Positions 8,196 through 14,276 of a DNA stretch of 43,123 bases are shown one piece after another (position 1 is the first letter of the stretch; each line of letters opens with the position of its first letter). A program made the translations under genes and the position numbers. The stretch spans positions 1 through 43,123 of the forward strand of contig PWFH01000184.1 of the NCBI GenBank assembly GCA_003553795.1. The letters run 5' to 3'. The notes under the pieces are model-generated. The model had not been told where the DNA came from, did no database searches, and saw only the letters and a program-made list of their open reading frames with translations. The DNA is from Egibacter sp. GTDB lineage: Bacteria > Actinomycetota > Nitriliruptoria > Euzebyales > Egibacteraceae.

Positions 8196-9131
8196 ATGGT
8201 CGACCGGCTCGAGCGGCTGCTCAACCTCATCATCGCGCTGCGCGCCAGCCCCCGACCGATGAGCGCCGAGGCCATCCGCTCCCGCGTCGCCGGCTACGGC
8301 GACCGGCCCGACGAGGCCTTCCGCCGCATGCTCGAGCGCGACAAGGCCGACCTGCGCGCCCTCGGGGTGCCCATCGAGACCGTGCCGGTCGACCGCTGGC
8401 GCGACCGCCACGGCTACCGCATCGACCCGGCGCGCTACGACCTGCCCCCACTCGACCTCGACGCCGACGAGCTCGCCGCGCTCGCCCTCGCCGCGCAGGC
8501 CGCCGGGCTCGGCGACGACGCCCGGCGCGGGCTCCGCAAGCTCACCGTCGACGCCGGGCCGTCCGCAACGCGCCCCGCGGACCCCCCGGTGCGGGTGCCG
8601 CTGTCCGAGCCGCGGCTCCTCGCGCTGGAGGCCGCCCGCGCCCGTCGCGAGCCCGTCGCCTTCGCCTACCGGCCTCCGGGTCGCGGCGCGAGCGTGCGCA
8701 CCGTCGACCCGTGGGGTCTCGTGCACCGCTCCGGCCGCTGGTACCTCGTCGGCCGCGACCACGACCGGGCCGAGCGCCGCGCCTTCCGCCTCGACCGCGT
8801 CGAGGGGGAGGTCGACGTCGTCGGGGCGCCGGGCTCCTTCACGCCGGCCGAGGTCGCCATCGACGACGTCGTGCCCGACGGCGGTGGGGTCACCGCCGAG
8901 GTCGCCGCCGAGGCCGAGCTCGCCTGGCGCGTCGCCCGCCGCGCCGAGGCTGCGGGCGTGCCGGGCAGCGCCGGGCGCACGCTCTTCCGGGTGCGCTCGC
9001 GCTCGGCCGAGGAGCTCGTCGGCTGGGTCGTCGGGCTCGGCCCCGGCGTCGAGCTGCTCGGACCTCCCGCGCTGCGCGCCGCGGTCGTCGACGCCCTCGA
9101 GCGCCTCGCGGGGCAGGGGAGGGGCCGGTGA
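8196..9131 (+). CDS. pafB: WYL-domain transcriptional regulator PafB
   Basis: In actinobacteria PafB and PafC form a heterodimeric activator of the LexA/RecA-independent DNA-damage response. They sit beside pafA but are not part of the ligase reaction. This 311-aa protein has an N-terminal winged helix-turn-helix (RLERLLNLIIALRASPRPMS, then FRRMLERDKADLRALGVPIE). A WYL domain follows from about residue 145, with VDPWGLVHRSGRWYLVGRD and RAFRLDRV, and then a C-terminal WCX-like region. The ATG at 8196 follows GCGGAGG by five bases; two GTGs just upstream are too close to that site. Its stop overlaps the start of pafC by four bases, so the two are translationally coupled. Confidence 0.92.
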   Translation: MVDRLERLLNLIIALRASPRPMSAEAIRSRVAGYGDRPDEAFRRMLERDKADLRALGVPIETVPVDRWRDRHGYRIDPARYDLPPLDLDADELAALALAAQAAGLGDDARRGLRKLTVDAGPSATRPADPPVRVPLSEPRLLALEAARARREPVAFAYRPPGRGASVRTVDPWGLVHRSGRWYLVGRDHDRAERRAFRLDRVEGEVDVVGAPGSFTPAEVAIDDVVPDGGGVTAEVAAEAELAWRVARRAEAAGVPGSAGRTLFRVRSRSAEELVGWVVGLGPGVELLGPPALRAAVVDALERLAGQGRGR

Positions 9132-10111
9132 GCGCGACGACGCTCGGGCGCCTCGAGCGCCTCCTCGCGATGGTCCCGTGGCTGCTCGCCAACCCCGGCG
9201 CGAGCCTGGCCGACCTCGCCGAGCGCTTCGACGCCGGCGTCGACGAGATCGCCGCCGACCTCGACACGCTCGGCTTCTGCGGGGTCCCCGGCTACGGCGG
9301 CGGCGATCTCATCGAGGTCGCGCTGTCGGGCGGGCGCGTCACCGTGCGCATGGCCGAGTACTTCCGCCGACCGCTGCGGCTGTCCCGTGAGGAGGCCCTG
9401 CCGCTGCTCGTCGCCGCCCGTGCGCTCGCCGACGTCGTCGACCCGTCGCAGGGGCGGGCGCTGCGCTCGGCGGCCGCGACCCTGGCCTCGGCGCTCGGCC
9501 TCACCGACGAGGGCCTGACCGTCGACCTCGACGCGCCCGGTCAGCCCTGGCTGGGCACCCTCGCCGAGGCGGTGACCGCCCGCCGTGTCCTCACCCTGCG
9601 CTACCGCGCCGCCGACGCCGCCGAGGAGCGCGAGCGCGACGTCGAGCCGTGGGCGCTGCTGGCCGCCGACGGGCACTGGTACCTCCGCGCGCACTGCCGC
9701 CTCGCCGGCGACCGCCGGGACTTCCGCGTCGACCGCATCCGCGAGGCCACCCTCACCGCCGAGCCCTCCGCCGGCCCGCCCCCTGGCGCCGATGCCGATC
9801 CGGTGCGCTACACGCCGAGCGCCGCCGATCCCCGCATCACCCTCGACCTCGATCCCGAGGCGTGGTGGCTCCTCGACGCCGTGCCCATCGACGAGGCGAG
9901 CGCCGTCGCGGATGGACGGCAGCGGCGGGTCACGCTGCCCGCACGGTCGGAGGCGTGGGCGGCCGGCCTCGTCGCGAGCCTCGCCGGAGCGGCCACCGTC
10001 GTCGCGCCGGCCTCCCTCGCGCGCCGTGTCGCCGCCGCCGCCGAGGAGGCGCTGACGGCGTACCGCCCCGCGCCGCCGAGGGGCAGGATCGGGACTAAAG
10101 GTGGTGGCTGA
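9128..10111 (+). CDS. pafC: WYL-domain transcriptional regulator PafC
   Basis: Partner of PafB, 327 aa. The N-terminal helix-turn-helix (GRLERLLAMVPWLLANPGAS, then DLAERFDAGVDEIAADLDTL) resembles that of PafB. The WYL domain at about 155-230 has DVEPWALLAADGHWYLRAHC and DFRVDRI. Its GTG start lies within the last codons of pafB (GTGA overlap). The C-terminal region after residue 230 is WCX-like, the part proposed to bind a ligand. The pair is expected to act together on DNA-damage promoters; no target site is evident in this window. A small zinc-ribbon gene follows after 54 bases. Confidence 0.92.
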   Translation: MSATTLGRLERLLAMVPWLLANPGASLADLAERFDAGVDEIAADLDTLGFCGVPGYGGGDLIEVALSGGRVTVRMAEYFRRPLRLSREEALPLLVAARALADVVDPSQGRALRSAAATLASALGLTDEGLTVDLDAPGQPWLGTLAEAVTARRVLTLRYRAADAAEERERDVEPWALLAADGHWYLRAHCRLAGDRRDFRVDRIREATLTAEPSAGPPPGADADPVRYTPSAADPRITLDLDPEAWWLLDAVPIDEASAVADGRQRRVTLPARSEAWAAGLVASLAGAATVVAPASLARRVAAAAEEALTAYRPAPPRGRIGTKGGG

Positions 10112-10165
10112 GGCGTCGATGCATGCAGTGAGACGAGCGCGGAGCCCAGCGCACGGAGGCGCGAC

Positions 10166-10498
10166 ATGACGACGATCAAGGCGACCTGCCCCCACTGCGG
10201 GGAGATCACCCTCACCCCGCCCGACATCGACCTCCGCGTGGACGCGAGCGGTGAGCAGGGCTCCTCGTACGCCTTCGCCTGCCCCTCCTGCGAGGGCTAC
10301 GTGCGCAAGCCCGCCGACGAGCGCATCGTGCGCCTGCTCATCTCCGGCGGCGTCGAGGTCCTCGAGCCCGAGCCCGAGCCCGAGACCCGCTTCGAGGGCC
10401 CCGCGCTGACCTACGACGACCTCCTCGACTTCCACACGATGCTCGCCGACGACGCGTGGCTCGACGCCCTGCTGAGCGAGAGCCGCGACGGCCAGTAG
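10166..10498 (+). CDS. Small zinc-ribbon protein of unknown function
   Basis: A 110-aa protein. Two CxxC knuckles at residues 8-11 (CPHC) and about 38-41 (CPSC) should bind one zinc ion. An acidic Glu-Pro stretch (EPEPEPETR) and a helical acidic C-terminus (DDLLDFHTMLADDAWLDALL) follow. The ATG at 10166 is preceded by GGAGG at a good distance. I do not recognise a named family with confidence; small zinc ribbons next to pafC occur in actinobacteria, but their role is not known to me. DNA, RNA or protein binding are all possible. Confidence 0.75.
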   Translation: MTTIKATCPHCGEITLTPPDIDLRVDASGEQGSSYAFACPSCEGYVRKPADERIVRLLISGGVEVLEPEPEPETRFEGPALTYDDLLDFHTMLADDAWLDALLSESRDGQ

Positions 10499-10611
10499 GT
10501 CCGCGACGGCCGGGCGCAGGCCGCCGAGGCGGGTGGACCCCGACCCCATGGCCGGCGCCGGCCCGGCGTGAACGCCCCGCCGCGGCGGTGGTCGCATGGC
10601 CCGTGCGCGGC

Positions 10612-10617
10612 GACACT
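10612..10617 (+). promoter_or_regulatory. Putative -10 element for a leaderless nfeD mRNA
   Basis: GACACT ends six bases before the nfeD ATG at 10624, where no Shine-Dalgarno sequence is present. The spacing fits transcription starting at the A of the ATG. Confidence 0.5.
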
Positions 10618-10623
10618 GGGGTC

Positions 10624-11985
10624 ATGGCCGAGCCACGTCACCTGCATCCCGGTGCCCCCCGGAGCCGCCGCGGCGCGCGCACGGCCGTCGCCCTGCTCGC
10701 GCTGCTCGCCGCCGTCACCCTCGTCGGGCCCGCCGCCGCGGAGGAGCCCCCTCCCGAGGGGGCGGTGCTGCGCGTCGCGATCGACGGCCCGCTCACCGCG
10801 ATGCACGCCGAGATCGTCGAGGAGGCCCTCGCCCGCGCAGAGGCCCACGACGCCGCGGCAGCCCTCGTCGACCTCGACACGCCCGGAGGGCGCGTCGACC
10901 TCACCCGCGAGATCGTCCAGGCGATGCTCACCGCCGAGGTCCCCGTCCTCGTCCACGTCACGCCCTCGGGTGCGCAGGCCGGCTCGGCGGGCACGTTCAT
11001 CACCTACGCCGCGCACGTCGCGGCGATGAGCTCGGGCACCACGATCGGGGCGGCCACGCCGGTCGACATCGAGGGCGGTGAGGTCAGCGACAAGATCCTC
11101 GAGGACAGCGTGAGCTACGCCGAGGCGCTCGCCGAGGAGCGCGACCGCGACCTCGAGTTCATCGTCGACGCCGTCCGTGAGGGCCGGGCGGAGCGCGCGA
11201 GCGTCGCGCTCGAGCTCGGCGCCGTCGACCTCCTCGCCGGCGACACCGACGAGCTGCTCGCCGAGGTCGACGGGCGCGAGGTCACCCTCGACTCGGGTCG
11301 CACGGTGACGCTGGCCACCGCCGAGGCGCCCGTCGTCGACGTCGAGGCCAGCGCCGTGCAGCGTGCGCTCTCGGCGATCGCCACCCCCGACATCGCCTTC
11401 CTGCTCATCACCGTCGGCACGCTCGGGGTCATCTACGAGCTCGCCAACCCCGGGCTCGGCATCGGCGGGGTCCTCGGGGCGATCATGCTCATCCTCGCCT
11501 TCGCCTCGCTCGCGGTGCTGCCGACGAGCGCGGCCGGCCTCGCGCTGCTCGTCCTCGCGATCGGCCTGCTCGTCGGTGAGCTCTTCGTGCCCGGGGTCGG
11601 GGTGCTCGCCGCCGGGGGCGCGGTGTCGCTGCTGTTCGCCGGGCTCCTGCTCTTCGACGGGGCGACGGGGCTCGGCGTGAGTTGGACGGTGCTCTTCCCG
11701 ACGGTGGTGATCGCCGGCCTCGGCGCGCTCGGCATCGGCGTGCTCGCCGCGCGCCAGCGCAACCGGCCCGCGACCTCCGGCGCCGAGGCGCTCATCGGCG
11801 CGCGCGGGGAGGTCCGCCGCGTCGACGGTCGGCGCTTGCAGGTGTGGGTCGACGGCAGCCTGTGGGATGCTGGCACCCAGAGCGGCGCAACGCTCGCGCC
11901 CGGCGACGAGGTCACCGTCGTCGACCGCGACGGCCTGCGCCTCACCGTGGAGCCGGAGGAGCAGACGTGGACCTCGACACCCTGA
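10624..11985 (+). CDS. NfeD-family membrane serine protease (stomatin operon partner)
   Basis: A 453-aa NfeD1b-type protein. The N-terminal signal sequence has a hydrophobic core [20 protein letters not shown] ClpP/SppA-class protease domain follows, with the nucleophile Ser in [13 protein letters not shown] and a candidate general-base Lys in SDKILED. Several membrane segments come next (about residues 255-385), then a C-terminal OB-fold NfeD domain starting at [11 protein letters not shown]. In archaeal homologues the protease cleaves the C-terminus of its stomatin partner, and here the stomatin gene overlaps the 3' end by 19 bases. The ATG at 10624 has no ribosome binding site but fits a leaderless mRNA. 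Together they probably form a membrane quality-control unit. Confidence 0.88.
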   Translation: MAEPRHLHPGAPRSRRGARTAVALLALLAAVTLVGPAAAEEPPPEGAVLRVAIDGPLTAMHAEIVEEALARAEAHDAAAALVDLDTPGGRVDLTREIVQAMLTAEVPVLVHVTPSGAQAGSAGTFITYAAHVAAMSSGTTIGAATPVDIEGGEVSDKILEDSVSYAEALAEERDRDLEFIVDAVREGRAERASVALELGAVDLLAGDTDELLAEVDGREVTLDSGRTVTLATAEAPVVDVEASAVQRALSAIATPDIAFLLITVGTLGVIYELANPGLGIGGVLGAIMLILAFASLAVLPTSAAGLALLVLAIGLLVGELFVPGVGVLAAGGAVSLLFAGLLLFDGATGLGVSWTVLFPTVVIAGLGALGIGVLAARQRNRPATSGAEALIGARGEVRRVDGRRLQVWVDGSLWDAGTQSGATLAPGDEVTVVDRDGLRLTVEPEEQTWTSTP

Positions 11986-12749
11986 TCGGCATCGCCCTCG
12001 CCGTCGCCGTCGTGGCAGTCCTGCTGTCGCAATCGGTGCAGATCGTCAAGGAGTACGAGCGGGGGGTCATCTTCCGCCTTGGCCGGTCGCGCGGCGCGAA
12101 GGGCCCGGGACTCTTCTTCATCATCCCCGTCATCGACAAGATGGTGAAGGTCAGCCTGCAGACGGTGACGATGGACATCCCTCCGCAGGACATCATCACG
12201 AAGGACAACGTCACCGTGCGGGTCAACGCCGTGACGTACTTCCGCGTGATCGATCCCACCGACGCGGTCATCGAGGTCGAGAACTACGCCTTCGCGACCT
12301 CGCAGATCTCCCAGACGACGCTGCGCAGCATCATCGGCCAGGCCGACCTCGACGACCTGCTGACCAAGCGCGACAACATCAACGCCGAGCTGCAGACCAT
12401 CATCGACAGCCACACCGACCCGTGGGGCGTGAAGGTGTCCGTCGTCGAGGTCAAGGACGTGGAGCTGCCCGACTCGATGCGCCGCGCGATGGCGCGCCAG
12501 GCCGAGGCCGAGCGCGACCGCCGCGCGAAGGTCATCCACGCCAAGGGCGAGCAGGAGGCCGCCGAGACGCTCTCGCGCGCCGCCGCGGAGCTCGAGGAGC
12601 ACCCCGCGGCGCTGCAGCTGCGGCTGCTGTCGACGATGACCGAGGTCGCCGCGGAGAAGAACTCGACGCTCATCTTCCCGCTGCCCGTCGAGATGCTGCG
12701 CTTCTTCGAGAACATCACCCCGCCGCAGATCCCGCGCAGCCAGGGCTGA
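11967..12749 (+). CDS. Stomatin/prohibitin-family (SPFH) membrane protein
   Basis: A 260-aa p-stomatin. An N-terminal hydrophobic hairpin ([18 protein letters not shown]) anchors it, followed by the SPFH/Band 7 domain: [56 protein letters not shown] and a long Ala/Glu/Arg coiled coil ending in [14 protein letters not shown]. Family members assemble into large membrane rings. The C-terminal hydrophobic part is where NfeD protease cleaves archaeal homologues. The GTG at 11967 follows GGAGG by seven bases and lies inside the end of nfeD, so the two are coupled. After its stop come a promoter and two strong hairpins. Confidence 0.92.
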   Translation: MDLDTLIGIALAVAVVAVLLSQSVQIVKEYERGVIFRLGRSRGAKGPGLFFIIPVIDKMVKVSLQTVTMDIPPQDIITKDNVTVRVNAVTYFRVIDPTDAVIEVENYAFATSQISQTTLRSIIGQADLDDLLTKRDNINAELQTIIDSHTDPWGVKVSVVEVKDVELPDSMRRAMARQAEAERDRRAKVIHAKGEQEAAETLSRAAAELEEHPAALQLRLLSTMTEVAAEKNSTLIFPLPVEMLRFFENITPPQIPRSQG

Positions 12750-12757
12750 GCGACCGC

Positions 12758-12763
12758 TAGGCT
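12758..12763 (+). promoter_or_regulatory. Putative -10 element before a double-hairpin leader
   Basis: TAGGCT lies nine bases after the stomatin stop codon. Transcription would start near 12770, exactly at the first of two hairpins ahead of the small membrane-protein gene. Confidence 0.45.
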
Positions 12764-12770
12764 GCCGGGC

Positions 12771-12838
12771 GGGTCGGCCCCGGCGAGGGCCGGCCCACGG
12801 CCCGCGCCCGCGGCGCCCTGCCCCCGGTGGGCAGGGCG
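12771..12838 (+). other. Two adjacent strong hairpins before a small membrane-protein gene
   Basis: Stem 1 pairs 12771-12780 with 12787-12796 (10 bp, one G-U, 6-base loop). Stem 2 pairs 12814-12823 with 12829-12838 (10 bp perfect, loop CCGGT), and the ribosome binding site of the next gene follows directly. They may terminate the nfeD-stomatin transcript, or form a structured leader that controls ribosome access. There is no T run after either stem. Confidence 0.5.
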
Positions 12839-12852
12839 GGAGGAGGATGGAG

Positions 12853-13104
12853 ATGTCGGCGATCGTCGTGCTCTCGGTCGCGCTCGCCGTGGCGATCGTC
12901 GCGGTGACCGGGGTCCTCATCGCCCATCTCGCCAGGGAGACACGGCGGGCGGCCGAGGACATCGGCCGCAGCGTCGAGCGGCTCAAGCCCCTCGCCGACG
13001 AGCTCGCGGCCGAGCTCGCCGTCACCGAGACCGAGCTCGCCGCGCTGCGGGAGCGCAACGCCGCGGCCGAGGGCGAGCCCGGCGGGGAGCGCGACGAGGC
13101 GTGA
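12853..13104 (+). CDS. Small membrane protein with a coiled-coil tail
   Basis: An 83-aa protein. One N-terminal membrane helix (residues 2-25, AIVVLSVALAVAIVAVTGVL) is followed by a charged helix rich in Arg and Glu (LARETRRAAEDIGRSVERLK, then ELAVTETELAALRERN), which suggests a short coiled coil facing the cytoplasm. The ATG at 12853 is six bases after GGAGG; an ATG at 12847 directly abuts that site and is less likely. No family is recognised. It lies between the stomatin gene and tatA with its own putative promoter and hairpin leader. Confidence 0.7.
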   Translation: MSAIVVLSVALAVAIVAVTGVLIAHLARETRRAAEDIGRSVERLKPLADELAAELAVTETELAALRERNAAAEGEPGGERDEA

Positions 13105-13132
13105 GCGCTTCCCCCCGCGGCCCGCGCGCCCC

Positions 13133-13138
13133 TACACT
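13133..13138 (+). promoter_or_regulatory. Putative -10 element for tatA-tatC-helY
   Basis: TACACT lies 27 bases before the tatA ATG. Start sites near 13145 would give a short leader carrying the GGGAGG of tatA. Confidence 0.5.
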
Positions 13139-13165
13139 GGAGACACGCTGACCAGGGAGGCATCC

Positions 13166-13426
13166 ATGCCCGCGACCCTCGGGTTCACCATCCCCCAAGG
13201 CCCCGAGCTCATCATCATCCTCGGGATCGTCGTGCTGCTGTTCGGGGCGAAGAAGCTCCCTGAGCTCGGCAGCTCGATCGGCAGGACGATCACGAACTTC
13301 AAGAAGGGCGTCAACGAGGGCCAGGAGGAGGCCGCCGCCGAGTCCGACGACGACGCCGGCCCGAGCGGCGAGGTCACCTCCGAGAGCCCCCAGACGGAGT
13401 CCGACGCCCGCGACGGCTCCTCCTAG
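13166..13426 (+). CDS. tatA: Sec-independent protein translocase subunit TatA
   Basis: An 86-aa pore-forming subunit of the twin-arginine translocase, which exports folded proteins. It has the usual short N-terminus, a membrane helix (ELIIILGIVVLLFGAKKLPE), the FGAKKLPELG hinge and an amphipathic helix (SIGRTITNFKKGVNE), then an acidic Ser/Asp tail. The ATG at 13166 has a GGGAGG site upstream. It is followed by tatC after 21 bases. No tatB-like gene is seen, which fits systems where TatA does both jobs, although a distant tatB cannot be excluded. Confidence 0.93.
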   Translation: MPATLGFTIPQGPELIIILGIVVLLFGAKKLPELGSSIGRTITNFKKGVNEGQEEAAAESDDDAGPSGEVTSESPQTESDARDGSS

Positions 13427-13447
13427 CCTGCGGATGAGGCGGGGTCG

Positions 13448-14275
13448 ATGACGGCGACCGCGTCGCCGGACACCGGCGCGGGAGGCGACGACCAGACTCG
13501 TCGCACCGGCGAGATGACGCTCGTCGAGCATCTCGTCGAGTTGCGCACGCGGATCTTCCGCAGCCTGCTCGCCCTCGCCATCGGCTTCGGCGTCGGCTTC
13601 GTCCTGCGCGAGTACGTCCTCGACGTCATCCGCGAGCCGTACTGTCGGCTGCCCGAGGAGGTCCGCGCCGGCCCCGCGGCGATCTCCGGCGGCGACGAGT
13701 GCGCGCTCATCGTCCTGCAGGTGCTCGACGGGCTCGTCATCTCGATCAAGCTCGCGGCGATCGTCGCGGTCATCGTCGCCGCGCCCGTCGTCTTCTACCA
13801 GATCCTGCGCTTCATCATGCCGGGGCTGCGACCGGTCGAGAAGCGCTACGCGATCCCGTTCCTCCTCGCCGGCTGGGTGCTCTTCATCGGCGGCGCGGCC
13901 TTCGCCTACTTCGTCATCCCCCGCGGGCTCGCGCTCCTGCTCTCGCTGGCCGGCGAGGGCATCACCCCGGTGCTCTCGGCCCGGGAGTACGTCGACTTCA
14001 TGCTCTTCACCGTCGTGGCCTTCGGGCTGTCCTTCGAGTTCCCGCTCGTGCTCACCGTCCTCGTGCTCACCGACGTCGTCACCGCCGAGGGCCTGCGCAA
14101 GTACCGGCGCCACGCGATCTTCCTCGTGTTCCTCGCCGCGGCGATCATCACCCCGACCGGCGACCCCTTCACGATGTCGGCGATGGCGGTGCCGCTGCTG
14201 ATCTTCTACGAGGGCTGCATCCTGCTCGCGCGCTGGCGCGCCCGTCGTCAGCGCCTCGCGGAGGCGGCGGCCTAG
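13448..14275 (+). CDS. tatC: Sec-independent protein translocase subunit TatC
   Basis: A 275-aa polytopic membrane protein and signal-peptide receptor of the Tat system. After a polar N-terminus of about 24 residues comes the family signature LVEHLVELRTRIFRSLLALA. Six membrane segments follow, with FIMPGLRPVEKRYA between segments 2 and 3 and AIITPTGDPFTMSAMAVPL between 5 and 6. The ATG at 13448 has a weak purine-rich site upstream (GATGAGGCGGGG). helY starts one base after the stop codon, so tatA, tatC and helY form one operon. Confidence 0.93.
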   Translation: MTATASPDTGAGGDDQTRRTGEMTLVEHLVELRTRIFRSLLALAIGFGVGFVLREYVLDVIREPYCRLPEEVRAGPAAISGGDECALIVLQVLDGLVISIKLAAIVAVIVAAPVVFYQILRFIMPGLRPVEKRYAIPFLLAGWVLFIGGAAFAYFVIPRGLALLLSLAGEGITPVLSAREYVDFMLFTVVAFGLSFEFPLVLTVLVLTDVVTAEGLRKYRRHAIFLVFLAAAIITPTGDPFTMSAMAVPLLIFYEGCILLARWRARRQRLAEAAA

Positions 14276-14276
14276 C

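Noticed and set aside
8097-8196. A PafBC-dependent DNA-damage promoter (RecA-NDp type)
   Set aside because: No TTGTCRGTG box with the right spacing to TANNNT is present; the nearest lookalike at about 21836 has wrong spacing and lies inside the amidohydrolase gene.
13166-13426. TatB instead of TatA
   Set aside because: The FGAKKLPELG hinge and short tail fit TatA, and it lies next to tatC in an actinobacterial TatAC arrangement.
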